From: CAXBNB01 sp040151475
GTDB lineage: Bacteria; Bacteroidota; Bacteroidia; Cytophagales; Cyclobacteriaceae
Assembly (NCBI RefSeq): GCF_040151475.1
Contig: NZ_JBDKWG010000153.1
Span: forward strand, 87,840 to 151,839
Direction of reading: 5' to 3'
DNA: 64,000 bases
A program made the translations under genes and the position numbers. The first letter of the stretch is position 1. Each line of letters starts with the position of its first letter. Below the pieces are notes generated by a model, which was not told the DNA's origin, ran no database searches, and was given only the letters and a program-made list of their open reading frames with translations. Positions 45,752-55,744 of the stretch are shown one piece after another.

Positions 45752-46555
45752 TCACCAATTTAATACGTAATCCTCTTTCTCTAATTCCTTTTTAAAGAAA
45801 ACAATCCCCATATCAAACAGGTCAATTGTTAGTGTAACTTCAATTTCCAGTTTAATCTCTTCCCAAGCCTTTGTCATCTCTTTTGACCAATGAATATCGT
45901 CAAAAATCAAAACAGATTGTTCATTGATATGGTGTTTACATTGATGATAATACCGCATGGTAGCCTCATAGGTATGATTGGCATCAAAAAGAATAAGATT
46001 CAATGTATTGACTCGATTAAATATTGAGGCCAACGCCTGATCAATAGGTTCATTAATTAACTGTATGTTGGAATTGCTAAAACCACTAAAATTGGATTTA
46101 GCAATACTGGCTGTTTCCGGGCATCCTTCTATAGTAACCAGCTTCTTAACACAAGAAGGTGCAGCAAGGTACATTGTGTTTATACCCAGAGATGTTCCTA
46201 ATTCCAAAACAGTCTCCGCACCTATACTTTCAATAATTCTATAATACAGCCTGGAGTTTTTAGCAGGAGCCAATGCATATCTCGCAATATCAGAAATCTT
46301 TCTTCTTGTGTTAGGCGTTGCTGAAGAACCTGCACCTAAATCAAGTACATTGATTTCTTTGGTGTTGTTAAGCAAATTATCTCTTACTTTTTCTATTCCG
46401 GAAAATCCGGGGATAGAACAATCCGATTTTACCACATCTCTATAAAAGCCAAAAATAAAAGGTGAGTGCAATGAATGATCATCCATTGACTGTAGCCAGT
46501 AATAGAAATAGCTTTTAATTTGAAACAGTTTCTGAGCAGAAAGCACAACAGACAA
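45752..46555 (-). CDS. Class I SAM-dependent methyltransferase
   Basis: 267 residues. Motif I ETVLELGTSLGINT, acidic IEG after strand 2, and LILFDANHTYEATMRYY and VLIFDDIHWS further on resemble the Methyltransf_24/O-methyltransferase type. Substrate unknown. It ends the minus-strand pair with apaG 14 bp upstream. Confidence 0.82.
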   Translation of the reverse strand: MSVVLSAQKLFQIKSYFYYWLQSMDDHSLHSPFIFGFYRDVVKSDCSIPGFSGIEKVRDNLLNNTKEINVLDLGAGSSATPNTRRKISDIARYALAPAKNSRLYYRIIESIGAETVLELGTSLGINTMYLAAPSCVKKLVTIEGCPETASIAKSNFSGFSNSNIQLINEPIDQALASIFNRVNTLNLILFDANHTYEATMRYYHQCKHHINEQSVLIFDDIHWSKEMTKAWEEIKLEIEVTLTIDLFDMGIVFFKKELEKEDYVLNW

Positions 46556-46569
46556 ATTCCTGTGGAAAT

Positions 46570-46956
46570 TTAATTCAGCCGCTCTAGTGTAATCATGGTA
46601 AATTCCGGAATGGACACTTCAAAGGTTTTGCCGTCCAAAATTCTTTCCATTAGGTAAGTACCAGACATTTTTCCTATACCAGACTTCAGGTTACAACCCG
46701 ATATATACTGATGATCATGCCCTGATTCCAAAATCGGCTGCTGGCCAACCACACCTTCTCCTTCCACCTCGTGTGAGATATATCCGGCATCATTGATGTA
46801 CCAGTGCCTCCTCAACAGTTTAATTGTGTGATCACTTTGGTTGACAATAGTTACCTTATACGTGAATACATAATGAAATTGTCTGGGACTAGAATACTCC
46901 GGTTGGTACTCTGTCTCAACTGTCACTTTAACTCCTTTGGTTATTTCTGAAACCAT
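46570..46956 (-). CDS. apaG: ApaG domain protein
   Basis: 128 residues, the family length. Fibronectin-III-like beta sandwich with the conserved phrases FTYKVTIVNQSDHTIKLLRRHW, GEGVVGQQPIL and SGTYLMERILDGKTFEVSIP. ApaG proteins are linked to Co2+/Mg2+ homeostasis and diadenosine polyphosphate binding. Divergent from ung across a 92-bp spacer. Confidence 0.95.
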   Translation of the reverse strand: MVSEITKGVKVTVETEYQPEYSSPRQFHYVFTYKVTIVNQSDHTIKLLRRHWYINDAGYISHEVEGEGVVGQQPILESGHDHQYISGCNLKSGIGKMSGTYLMERILDGKTFEVSIPEFTMITLERLN

Positions 46957-47048
46957 AAATTCTTTTAAGAAAGAAATAATTAAATGAATTAATTTCGATT
47001 TAATTTAGATGTCTAATTACGTCATTTTATTTTGATATAAAAAACTCT

Positions 47049-47714
47049 ATGGAAGTAAAAATTGAAGAAAGTTGGAAAGAAAAGTTAAAGAATGAATTTA
47101 GTAAAGAATATTTTGAACAATTGGTTGAATTCATAAAGTCTGAGTACCAAAATTATAAAATTTATCCTCCAGCTAAAGATATTTTTAATGCATTCAATCT
47201 TTGTTCTTTTCACAACACCAGGGTTGTGATTATAGGACAAGATCCTTACCACGGAGAGAGACAAGCTCATGGATTATGCTTTTCAGTCAATGAAGAGGTC
47301 ACCCCTCCACCATCACTGGTAAATATTTTCAAAGAAATAAAAGAAGACCTCAACATCCCCATCCCTGCAAACGGCAACCTGGAACATTGGGCACAGCAGG
47401 GAGTACTGCTACTCAATGCTACTCTGACTGTGCGGGCCAAACAACCGGGATCCCACCAAAATAAAGGATGGGAGGAATTTACAGACGCAGTGATAAAAAG
47501 CATCTCCGATGAAAAACAAAACGTGGTGTTCTTACTTTGGGGTTCTTACGCTCAAAAAAAAGGAGCGATAATAGACAGGTCGAAACATCTGGTATTAGAA
47601 TCAGCTCATCCGTCTCCCTTTTCTGTGCACAGGGGATTTTCAGGGAACAAACATTTTAGTAAAACAAATGATTTCCTGCTTTCGAAAAACCTACCAACCA
47701 TTAATTGGAAATAA
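47049..47714 (+). CDS. ung: Uracil-DNA glycosylase
   Basis: 221 residues. Removes uracil from DNA in base-excision repair. Catalytic Asp65 in VIIGQDPYHG (motif A) and His187 in ESAHPSPFSVHRGF (motif B) are present, as is the uracil-recognition region LLLNATLTVR. Family-1 UDG of normal length. Confidence 0.97.
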   Translation: MEVKIEESWKEKLKNEFSKEYFEQLVEFIKSEYQNYKIYPPAKDIFNAFNLCSFHNTRVVIIGQDPYHGERQAHGLCFSVNEEVTPPPSLVNIFKEIKEDLNIPIPANGNLEHWAQQGVLLLNATLTVRAKQPGSHQNKGWEEFTDAVIKSISDEKQNVVFLLWGSYAQKKGAIIDRSKHLVLESAHPSPFSVHRGFSGNKHFSKTNDFLLSKNLPTINWK

Positions 47715-47767
47715 TTTTCAAAATGCATTAGCTTTAAGTATTTATTCTTGCACAAAAAAACGACAAC

Positions 47768-48415
47768 ATGAAGGGAATGGCATCATTAGTACGAACTGTA
47801 GTAGTTATAGCATTGATTGGGATTATTTATTACTTTAACCAAAATGTAATAAATAATAAACTTGAAGACTGGTTCGCTACTGCTCCGGACAAACATTTGA
47901 ATATAGCAAAAAAAGCTGCAAACAATCATGCCATTAATGAATGTCTCAAAGAAATAGATATTGCAATAATGGAGATGGAAGACATTGAAGTTTTTTCAGA
48001 CAATGTCTCCCGAGACCTTATAGAAAAATCCATCGAGGATCTTCAGCTTCTGGAAAATCATATACAAAATCATGAGCTCAATGTGGATGAATTGAATCTG
48101 GTTTTTGCAAAAGGAATCAACAGCCTGGCCTACACATATCTAAAAATCTCTGAAGATGAGCTAAGGCATGATCATGAAATCAAAGCTGTTCACTCACTTA
48201 AAATCGTAATTGACCACTTGTACAATTCGATGAGTTTTATGAAGAAAAAGAACATCGATGACGAGAAAGTACTGATCAAGCACATTTATTCTGTCATTGA
48301 CAGCATCCAGCAAACAGACAATTTTGATTTTAGCTCACTGGATAGGCTCTTCAGTGAAATACAGGAGATCATAGCTGAAGAAGAATTGAAACTGAAAGAA
48401 CAAAGAGCCGGGTAA
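47768..48415 (+). CDS. Membrane-anchored helical protein, unknown
   Basis: 215 residues with one N-terminal transmembrane helix (about 6-25, LVRTVVVIALIGIIYYF). The rest is helical and acidic without a recognised family. It follows ung by 53 bp and converges on lepB (11 bp). Coding is supported by length, start and composition only. Confidence 0.65.
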   Translation: MKGMASLVRTVVVIALIGIIYYFNQNVINNKLEDWFATAPDKHLNIAKKAANNHAINECLKEIDIAIMEMEDIEVFSDNVSRDLIEKSIEDLQLLENHIQNHELNVDELNLVFAKGINSLAYTYLKISEDELRHDHEIKAVHSLKIVIDHLYNSMSFMKKKNIDDEKVLIKHIYSVIDSIQQTDNFDFSSLDRLFSEIQEIIAEEELKLKEQRAG

Positions 48416-48426
48416 AAGCTTTTTGA

Positions 48427-49509
48427 TTAATCGATACCATTGAACAACCTGCTCCATCTTATTTTGCCCAAGAAACTTTCGTTAGGGTCTATTGAAAGCC
48501 AGATGAAGGAAGCCTCACCTACTACATGGTCTTCAGGTACGAATCCCCAAAACCGGGAATCTTCAGAATTGTGTCTGTTGTCTCCCATCATGAAATAGTA
48601 GTTCTGCTGAAAAGTATATTCATTTAGTTCTTTGCCATCAATAACAAGTTTACCATCTGCTGTACTTACATTTTCCAGTCCTTCATAGTCTCGGATGGTA
48701 GAACCATACTTAGCCAGGGTCAATGAATCAATCTTGATAGTCATACCCTCTGCAGGGATCACCAACGGACCAAAAAAGTCAGCGTTCCAGGGAAACATAG
48801 TTGCATCAGGAAAGATTCGATGGTTAATGTAAGATTCGGGCTCTTTGAATCTCACCACTTCTTTTACAAAATCAAGTGACTCAAATTTCTTAGCATCTTC
48901 AGGTCTGGCATGTACAAAATATCCTCCGTTGACTTCACGTACATCCCAAACACCATTTTTCTTAAATACTCGCTCATTGATGGCCTGATCTGTTGCTATT
49001 TGGTAACCAAACTGCATGTTTTCAGGATTTTCTCCTTTCTCACCGTTGATATATACCTGAGAATCCCTCACCTCCAGTGTATCACCGGAAATAGCGACAC
49101 ATCTTTTGATATAATGTGTTTTCAAATCAACAGGATGTTCAAATTCAGGAGGGTAATTGAATACTACCACATCGTTTCTTTCCACGCTTCCAAATCCCGG
49201 AAAGCGAAACTGAGGCAGTTGAATAGCATCAGAATAAGAAGGTGCATCTGTTCCCCATATTTTAGCATGAGTCAGCGGAATTTGCAAAGGAGTTTTGGGA
49301 GTTCTTGGCCCGTAATTGATTTTACTTACAAAAAGAAAATCTCCTACCAGTAGAGAGTTTTCCATAGAGGGGGTAGGAATGGTAAAGGCTTCCATAAATG
49401 CCCATCTAATCAATGTAGCTGCTATCACAGCAAAAACTATGGCGTCAACCCATTCTCTTACCGGTCCTTTCTTAACGTCTTCTTTCTTCTTGAAAAATTC
49501 GAAACCCAT
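48427..49509 (-). CDS. lepB: Signal peptidase I
   Basis: 360 residues. Cleaves signal peptides on the outer face of the inner membrane. One N-terminal helix (about 22-40), catalytic Ser48 in TIPTPSMENSLLVGD, Lys135 in HYIKRCVAISGDT, and the conserved GDNRHNSEDSRFWGFVP near the end. The insert between the Ser and Lys motifs and the C-terminal part is larger than in E. coli, as usual in Bacteroidota. It forms a minus-strand series with dapB, DUF5683, parB and parA. Confidence 0.96.
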   Translation of the reverse strand: MGFEFFKKKEDVKKGPVREWVDAIVFAVIAATLIRWAFMEAFTIPTPSMENSLLVGDFLFVSKINYGPRTPKTPLQIPLTHAKIWGTDAPSYSDAIQLPQFRFPGFGSVERNDVVVFNYPPEFEHPVDLKTHYIKRCVAISGDTLEVRDSQVYINGEKGENPENMQFGYQIATDQAINERVFKKNGVWDVREVNGGYFVHARPEDAKKFESLDFVKEVVRFKEPESYINHRIFPDATMFPWNADFFGPLVIPAEGMTIKIDSLTLAKYGSTIRDYEGLENVSTADGKLVIDGKELNEYTFQQNYYFMMGDNRHNSEDSRFWGFVPEDHVVGEASFIWLSIDPNESFLGKIRWSRLFNGID

Positions 49510-49525
49510 ACTAATTTTTTTTCGG

Positions 49526-49533
49526 CAAATATA
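49526..49533 (-). promoter_or_regulatory. Possible -7 element upstream of lepB
   Basis: Read on the minus strand, TATATTTG fits TAnnTTTG, 16 bp before the lepB start in the 34-bp spacer after dapB. No good -33 element. It may allow lepB expression independent of the upstream genes. Confidence 0.3.
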
Positions 49534-49543
49534 TAACTATTCC

Positions 49544-50263
49544 TTAAAGACTGAAATTTAAGTAATCATCCATGTTGAACACTCCCTTTTTGTCAGAAAG
49601 CCATTCAGCGACCATTACTGCTCCCATGGCAAATCCTTTGCGGGTATGCGCTTCGTGAGTAATCCTGATGTCATCAATTTCAGATGTGTAATTGACACTA
49701 TGAGTGCCCGGCACTTCCCCTTCCCTTTTTGAATAAATGCTCAAAACGGAAGAATCGCTGGCCTCTCCCTCTTTCCAGCTACTTAAATCTTTATTCTTTT
49801 CAATTATACCTTCAGCAATGGTAATTCCGGTACCACTTGGAGCATCCAGTTTATGAATATGATGTATGTCTTCTACTGACACTTTGTATCCTTTGCCTGC
49901 CATCAATTCCGCAAGGTACTTATTGACTTTGAAGAAAATATTCACTCCAAGACTATAGTTAGAAGCATAGAAAAATGTGCCGCTATTTTCTTTACAATAC
50001 TTTTCTACTTCGGGCATTTTATCCAACCAACCGGTACTCCCGGATACAACCGGGACTTTCTGTTTCAGCACAGACATAATGTTGTTAAAAGCAGATTCCG
50101 GAGAGGTAAATTCAATCACTACATCTGTAGTATCCGGAGTGATCTCCGTAATTTCACTTGAATTATTCAGATCTATAACTTTGGATATGGTGTTTCCTCT
50201 TTCAATCGCCAGTTTTTCTATCAACTGCCCCATTTTCCCATATCCTACCAATGCTATTCTCAT
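49544..50263 (-). CDS. dapB: 4-hydroxy-tetrahydrodipicolinate reductase
   Basis: 239 residues. Third enzyme from aspartate semialdehyde in lysine/diaminopimelate synthesis. NAD(P)-binding GYGKMGQ at the start, VSGSTGW, and the catalytic region EDIHHIHKLDAPSGTG with paired His and the Lys/Gly loop. Slightly short compared with E. coli (273), normal for Bacteroidota. Confidence 0.96.
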   Translation of the reverse strand: MRIALVGYGKMGQLIEKLAIERGNTISKVIDLNNSSEITEITPDTTDVVIEFTSPESAFNNIMSVLKQKVPVVSGSTGWLDKMPEVEKYCKENSGTFFYASNYSLGVNIFFKVNKYLAELMAGKGYKVSVEDIHHIHKLDAPSGTGITIAEGIIEKNKDLSSWKEGEASDSSVLSIYSKREGEVPGTHSVNYTSEIDDIRITHEAHTRKGFAMGAVMVAEWLSDKKGVFNMDDYLNFSL

Positions 50264-50293
50264 ATCTTTTTCAAAAAATAATATTGCAATACT

Positions 50294-50887
50294 TTACTTA
50301 CTTAAATTAAATACCAGCGACACTCCTATATTCTGTGCGGTATAACGATTGCCCATATACATAGCCGGCCGCACCTCGAAAGAGAGGTCATCATTTACAT
50401 CAAACTCACTCAAATGAGCAGCAATGTGTGCATCTACTATACTCAATAGGTAATATAATGTTCCCAAAACCATCAAATAATCCCGATCTCTTCTCAGTTG
50501 TTCGGCATTTCGTTCCAGAGTAGTTGCAGAACCAAACCTTCCACCAAATGGATTTACGGTATTTTCATTTCCGTCAGTTTCCGCCAGGTAAGCATTTCGA
50601 AATGCATTGTACAGCACATGCCTGTTGTTGATATAATGGCCAAATAGCATCAGTCCACCATACACAATCGGCAATTTCCAATACTGTCGGTTGTAAATCT
50701 GGCCAAGCCCGGGGAAAACTGCAGCATACAACGATGCTTTATTCGGATCCAACGTGGAGACAGTGGTAAAAGTCTCTATTGCATCTGACTTTGTAATTGA
50801 AGAATCTGACAATAGTAACCTCTGTGCTACAGAATGATGAGTAGATAATGCTATAAAAGAGAATAAAAGTAAGCTTACAAAGCGCAT
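50294..50887 (-). CDS. DUF5683 domain outer-membrane-associated protein
   Basis: 197 residues; signal peptide 1-22 (ending HSVAQ). Contains the family segment LYAAVFPGLGQIYNRQYWKLPIVYGG with hydrophobic helices and a C-terminal part that ends in aromatic/hydrophobic strands. DUF5683 is characteristic of Bacteroidota and is usually found, as here, between parB and dapB. Function unknown. The start is 2 bp from the parB stop. Confidence 0.85.
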   Translation of the reverse strand: MRFVSLLLFSFIALSTHHSVAQRLLLSDSSITKSDAIETFTTVSTLDPNKASLYAAVFPGLGQIYNRQYWKLPIVYGGLMLFGHYINNRHVLYNAFRNAYLAETDGNENTVNPFGGRFGSATTLERNAEQLRRDRDYLMVLGTLYYLLSIVDAHIAAHLSEFDVNDDLSFEVRPAMYMGNRYTAQNIGVSLVFNLSK

Positions 50888-50889
50888 TC

Positions 50890-51801
50890 CTATTTAGGAT
50901 CAATAATTTCCAATAATCTGTTTAACTCAGATACGGAAGTATATGGTATTTTGATTTCGCCTTTTTCATCATCTTTCGGAGTAATTTTTATTTTTGTCCC
51001 GAAATGAGAGCAAAGTTTATCCTGCCAGTGGCTTATTTCTCTATTCCTTTCTGCGGAAACTGTGCCTTCAGATTTCTCTTTTTCTTCAGGGAAAGCAGCT
51101 TGTTTCACCAGAGCTTCCACTTTCCTTACGGACAATTCTTCTGTCAATATTTTCTTGAAAATATTCAATTGCAATGCAGCATCTTCTATATTGATCAATG
51201 CCCTGGCATGCCCCATCGACAATCTACCATCTCTTACTGCAATCTGAATATCTGGCGGCAACTTTAACAGCCTCAAATAGTTATTGACAGTAGTTCTGTT
51301 CTTACCAACCCTTTCACCCAATTGCTCCTGCTTGAGGTCACACTCTGCCAACAATCTTTTGTAACTCAACGCCACTTCCATAGCGTTCAGGTCTTGCCGT
51401 TGAATGTTTTCAATCAGAGCCATTTCCAGCATTTGCTGATCATCGGCTTCACGTATATAGGCCGGGATTTTGTCAAGGTTTGCCAGTTTAGAGGCCTGAA
51501 ACCTTCTCTCACCGGAAATTAACTGGTAAGAATTGTTGTTAAGTTTCCGAACAGTAATCGGCTGAATAATCCCCTGAACTTTAATAGATTCTGAAAGCTC
51601 TTCCAGAGCCTCCTTATCAAAATGGGTTCTGGGTTGAAATGGATTGACCTCAATCTGATCCAGTGAAACTTCAGAAATATTCCCTACTCCTCCTGTTCTT
51701 TCTCTGAGAGACCTTACTGGTTTTTCATTAGGAGAATCATCAAGCAAAGCTCCAAGTCCTCTTCCAAGCGCATTCCTTCTTTTGGGTTTATTTTCACTCA
51801 T
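50890..51801 (-). CDS. parB: Chromosome partitioning protein ParB
   Basis: 303 residues. N-terminal ParB/CTPase domain (QIEVNPFQPRTHFD, LISGERRFQASKLA), then the helix-turn-helix (LKQEQLGERVGKNRTTVNNYLRLL, LSMGHARALI), linker and C-terminal dimerisation region. Binds parS and spreads on DNA to load SMC. Directly downstream of parA (47-bp spacer). I did not find a consensus parS site in the window. Confidence 0.97.
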   Translation of the reverse strand: MSENKPKRRNALGRGLGALLDDSPNEKPVRSLRERTGGVGNISEVSLDQIEVNPFQPRTHFDKEALEELSESIKVQGIIQPITVRKLNNNSYQLISGERRFQASKLANLDKIPAYIREADDQQMLEMALIENIQRQDLNAMEVALSYKRLLAECDLKQEQLGERVGKNRTTVNNYLRLLKLPPDIQIAVRDGRLSMGHARALINIEDAALQLNIFKKILTEELSVRKVEALVKQAAFPEEKEKSEGTVSAERNREISHWQDKLCSHFGTKIKITPKDDEKGEIKIPYTSVSELNRLLEIIDPK

Positions 51802-51848
51802 GATTCTATTATTTATAATTGAACAGCAACTAAGATTCTAAGACTACT

Positions 51849-52625
51849 TTATACAAATAGTGCTTCGTTTTTTATTGCTATTTCTTTTGCAAGGTTTAAA
51901 TAGCTTATTGCTCCTTTGCTCTCAGCATCGTGCACAATAGCTGGCAGACCAAAACTTGGTGCTTCACTCAATTTAATATTTCGGGGAATCAATGTATCAA
52001 AAACCATCGATTTAAAGTGAGTAGTCACTTCATCCACCACCTGGTTTGATAACCTCAACCTTACATCATACATGGTAAGTAAAATTCCTTCTATTTCCAG
52101 ATCAGGATTTAATCTTGACTGAATAATTTTAATTGTGTTCAACAGTTTCCCTAAACCTTCCAAGGCAAAATACTCACATTGAACAGGAACAATAATAGAA
52201 TCTGAAGCGGTCAATGCGTTGACTGTGATCAATCCCAAAGACGGAGAACAATCTATAATAACAAAATCATAGTCCTTTTGCAGTTCGTGCAAAACCGTTT
52301 TCATTTTGGTTTCTCTCTCGTCGTAATCAACCAACTCCACTTCAGCACCAACCAAATCTATATGAGAGGGCAACAAATCGAGGTAACTAATATCAGTCTT
52401 GATAATACAGTCGTAAGGATCTACGCCATCAACCATGCATTCGTAAATACCAGCTTTCACCTGTTTTGGATCTTCTCCTACACCAGATGTCGCATTTGCC
52501 TGTGGATCGGCATCTACAATTAGCGTTTTGTACTCCAGAGCAGCCAAACTAGCTGCCAGATTGATAGCTGTAGTTGTTTTGCCAACTCCTCCTTTTTGGT
52601 TTGCTATTGATATTATCTTACCCAT
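51849..52625 (-). CDS. parA: Chromosome partitioning ATPase ParA/Soj
   Basis: 258 residues. Deviant Walker A motif NQKGGVGKTTTAINLA at the N-terminus, VIIDCSPSLG (Walker B region), and DTLIPRNIKLSEAPSFGLP. Cytoplasmic ATPase that positions chromosome origins with ParB. No N-terminal DNA-binding extension, so it is of the chromosomal Soj type. Confidence 0.97.
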   Translation of the reverse strand: MGKIISIANQKGGVGKTTTAINLAASLAALEYKTLIVDADPQANATSGVGEDPKQVKAGIYECMVDGVDPYDCIIKTDISYLDLLPSHIDLVGAEVELVDYDERETKMKTVLHELQKDYDFVIIDCSPSLGLITVNALTASDSIIVPVQCEYFALEGLGKLLNTIKIIQSRLNPDLEIEGILLTMYDVRLRLSNQVVDEVTTHFKSMVFDTLIPRNIKLSEAPSFGLPAIVHDAESKGAISYLNLAKEIAIKNEALFV

Positions 52626-52805
52626 TATCTATTTGTTGTTACAAATTCTGCGGTGGTTCATCTCTCCTAAAACTGAGGTGAGTTACAAATATATAAACCT
52701 CAACTTATCAAACCCGATTATCTTAATAGGAAATTGTCCACAATGGATGTGGATAACTTTTACTTGAAAAAGAATTAAAGTGAAAAACGCTGAAAAATGT
52801 AAATA

Positions 52806-55124
52806 CTACCTCTTTCTCCCCCTTTTCTTATCCGGAGTTTTCTCAGCCAGTTCAAAGCATTCCTTATAAGTAAGTTCTCCAGGTTCCTTGTCTTTCGGGA
52901 TTTTTACATTTTTCTTTTCAAACTTAATGTAAGGCCCCCAGCGTCCATTCAGTACCTGCACTTCCGGGTTTTCATCAAATCCCTTGATAAATTTCTCAGC
53001 ATCTGATTTACGCTTGGCTTCTATCAATTCTACCGCTTCGTCGTAGGTAATCTCCAGCGGGTCTTTGTCTTTCGGTATAGACACAAACTTGCCGTCATGA
53101 CGGATATAAGGACCAAACCTGCCAATAGCTGCAACCACTACTTTCTCTTCATATTCTCCTAATTGACGTGGTAATTTAAATAGTTCAAGTGCATCTTCAA
53201 GGGTGATATTTTCGAGAAACTGTCCCTTTTTCAGACTGGCATACTGAGGCTTCTCCGCCCCCTCTTCTTCACTGAACTCACCAATTTGAACCATAGCACC
53301 AAACCTGCCCAAACGTGCAATCATTGGTTTGCCTGATTCTGGATGATTCCCCAGGTTTCTTTGTTGCCCTACTTCTGATCTCTCAAGTGTTTCTGTTGAT
53401 TCTACTTTTTTATGAAAACCTGTATAGAAAGATTCAATCATCTTCCCCCACTCTTTTTTTCCACTTGCTATTTCATCAAATTCTTTCTCAACATTGGCTG
53501 TAAAAGAATAATCCGTAACTGTAGTAAAATGCTCCACCAAAAAATCATTTACCACCATGGCAATATTCGTTGGGAAAAGCTTGTTCTTTTCTGCTCCTGT
53601 ATTTTCTTTCTTGTCCAGTACAACTACCTTACCCTCCCTGAGCACTACTTCCTTGTAAGTTCTTTCATACCCATCACGAGATTCTTTCACCACATAGTCA
53701 CGCTTCTGAATGGTAGAAATAGTAGGAGCATAAGTAGAAGGTCTTCCAATTCCCATTTCCTCCAATTTCTTCACCAGACTGGCTTCCGTGTATCTTGCAG
53801 GATGCCTTGAAAAGCCCTCTTTGGCTTTCATTTCATTCAAATTCAATTCTTGTCCTACACTGATAGGAGGCAACATCCCCTTTTGCTCGTTCTCAACAGT
53901 ATCATCATCTGTAGATTCGGTATAGACCTTAAGAAACCCTTCGAATTTCACTACTTCCCCTGTTGCTACCAGATTGTCATCCTGAGTAGAAATATCTATA
54001 GTGGCTACCGTTTTTTCTATTTGTGCATCAGACATTTGGGAAGCAATGGCTCGTTTCCAAATGAGATCATACAATTTATTTTCTCTATCGTCTTTTCCCG
54101 CTGTACTCACATTGAAATTCGTTGGACGAATAGCTTCATGAGCTTCCTGAGCAGATTGATTTTTTGTTTTAAAAACTCTGGTTTTAGAAAATTCTTTCCC
54201 GTAATTGCTTTCTATAGCTTGTTTAGCTCCGGCCAGGGCTTCTTCTGACAGATTCAAAGAATCCGTTCTCATATAAGAAATCTTTCCTGCTTCATACAAC
54301 TTCTGAGCCACACTCATAGTCATGCCTACGGGGAATCCCAATTTCCTACTGGCCTCCTGCTGAAGTGTGGAAGTGGTAAATGGAGGTGCCGGAGTTTTCT
54401 TTGCTGGCTTCTTTTCCAGATTTTTAATTGAATAATCAGCCCCTATACACTTTTGAAGAAAATCATTGGCTTCTTCCAAAGTCTGCAACTTCCTTGGAAG
54501 TTCAGCGGTAAGCACCTTCCCTCCATCCAATAAAAAATCTGCAGTAATTTTAAAAGAGGAAGTACTCTTAAATTGATCTATCTCACGTTCCCGCTCTACG
54601 ACAAACCTCACTGCTACTGATTGTACTCTTCCCGCAGAAAGCCCTGTCTTTATTTTTTTCCATAAAATAGGAGACAACTCAAAACCAACCAACCTGTCCA
54701 GCACTCGTCTTGCCTGCTGGGCATTTACCAAATCGACATCTATTCCTCTGGGATTGGCAATAGCTTTGGCTATCGCATTTTGAGTTATTTCATGAAAAAC
54801 GATGCGTCTGGTTTTATCATCTTTTAGCTTCAAAGCTTCTTTTAGGTGCCAGGAAATGGCTTCTCCCTCACGGTCATCATCACTAGCCAGATAGACCATG
54901 TCAGATATCTTCACTTCCTTTTTCAGTTGGTTAATGACTTCCTTTTTATCTTTAGAAACCTCGTAAGTGGGTAAAAATCCATTCTCAATATCTATGGCAT
55001 TATTACCCTTGGGTAAGTCTCGTACATGCCCGTAACTAGACATCACTTTGTACTCCTTTCCCAGATACCCCTCTATGGTTTTGGCCTTAGCCGGTGACTC
55101 TACTATTACTAAATTATGCGACAT
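52806..55124 (-). CDS. topA: DNA topoisomerase I
   Basis: 772 residues. Relaxes negative supercoils. TOPRIM domain begins LVIVESPAKAKTIEGYLG with acidic SDDDREGEA; active-site Tyr284 in KISYMRTDSLN. The C-terminal 150 residues consist of TOPRIM_C repeats (RFGAMVQIG, RFGPYIRHDGKFVSIPKD, RWGPYIKFEKKNVKIPKD) in place of zinc fingers, as in other Bacteroidota, and end in a basic tail (KKRGRKR). Confidence 0.97.
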   Translation of the reverse strand: MSHNLVIVESPAKAKTIEGYLGKEYKVMSSYGHVRDLPKGNNAIDIENGFLPTYEVSKDKKEVINQLKKEVKISDMVYLASDDDREGEAISWHLKEALKLKDDKTRRIVFHEITQNAIAKAIANPRGIDVDLVNAQQARRVLDRLVGFELSPILWKKIKTGLSAGRVQSVAVRFVVEREREIDQFKSTSSFKITADFLLDGGKVLTAELPRKLQTLEEANDFLQKCIGADYSIKNLEKKPAKKTPAPPFTTSTLQQEASRKLGFPVGMTMSVAQKLYEAGKISYMRTDSLNLSEEALAGAKQAIESNYGKEFSKTRVFKTKNQSAQEAHEAIRPTNFNVSTAGKDDRENKLYDLIWKRAIASQMSDAQIEKTVATIDISTQDDNLVATGEVVKFEGFLKVYTESTDDDTVENEQKGMLPPISVGQELNLNEMKAKEGFSRHPARYTEASLVKKLEEMGIGRPSTYAPTISTIQKRDYVVKESRDGYERTYKEVVLREGKVVVLDKKENTGAEKNKLFPTNIAMVVNDFLVEHFTTVTDYSFTANVEKEFDEIASGKKEWGKMIESFYTGFHKKVESTETLERSEVGQQRNLGNHPESGKPMIARLGRFGAMVQIGEFSEEEGAEKPQYASLKKGQFLENITLEDALELFKLPRQLGEYEEKVVVAAIGRFGPYIRHDGKFVSIPKDKDPLEITYDEAVELIEAKRKSDAEKFIKGFDENPEVQVLNGRWGPYIKFEKKNVKIPKDKEPGELTYKECFELAEKTPDKKRGRKR

Positions 55125-55239
55125 GAATTTGTTGTTGTATTGAATGAAAGTGCCAAATATCCATAAAAAAAAACTATTAAAGCAAAAACAATTTTTTAAA
55201 ATCCCATAAATTACTGATCAATCACTCCTGATAATTACT

Positions 55240-55734
55240 ATGTCAAAGCAATTATTTTTAATCAGACATGCACAAGCTGAAGGCATGCAATCAGATATTA
55301 AAGACATTGACAGAATACTCACGAATGAGGGTTGCCGGGACGCAATGAGAATGGGAAAGTTACTATCCGAAGAAGGACATACACCTGATCTGGTATTATC
55401 CAGCACAGCCGAAAGAACCAGAGAAACCACTCGTTATCTTTGCGAACAGTTGAATTATGATTTCGAAAAAGTAATATTTACTGAAGACCTCTACGAATCG
55501 TCCGTAAGACTCATGCTCAGTACCATCAACAAAGTAGCAGATCAACATAAAACACTTTTTGTAATAGCCCATAACCCTTCTATCAGCTACCTTGGAGAAT
55601 CACTTACAGGAGATCCTACAGGCAACATGCCTCCTTGTGGAGTACTATATCTGAAGTCATCTACAGGCTCATGGCAGGAAATCTCTCAAAATTCCTGTTC
55701 GCTAAAAAAGTTTTACGACCCTATAGACCTTTAA
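55240..55734 (+). CDS. sixA: SixA-like histidine phosphatase
   Basis: 164 residues of the histidine phosphatase superfamily. RHG motif LFLIRHAQAEGM with catalytic His10; second His in VIAHNPSISYLG; Arg in STAERTRET. Short, SixA-like length: SixA removes phosphate from HPt domains. It could therefore touch the HPt protein at 16843, but there is no direct evidence. Convergent with the TlpA-like gene (10 bp). Confidence 0.85.
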   Translation: MSKQLFLIRHAQAEGMQSDIKDIDRILTNEGCRDAMRMGKLLSEEGHTPDLVLSSTAERTRETTRYLCEQLNYDFEKVIFTEDLYESSVRLMLSTINKVADQHKTLFVIAHNPSISYLGESLTGDPTGNMPPCGVLYLKSSTGSWQEISQNSCSLKKFYDPIDL

Positions 55735-55744
55735 TTATTATGAA

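Noticed and set aside
53412..54248. Two long plus-strand frames inside topA
   Set aside because: They are antisense to a fully conserved topoisomerase I and reflect codon bias only.
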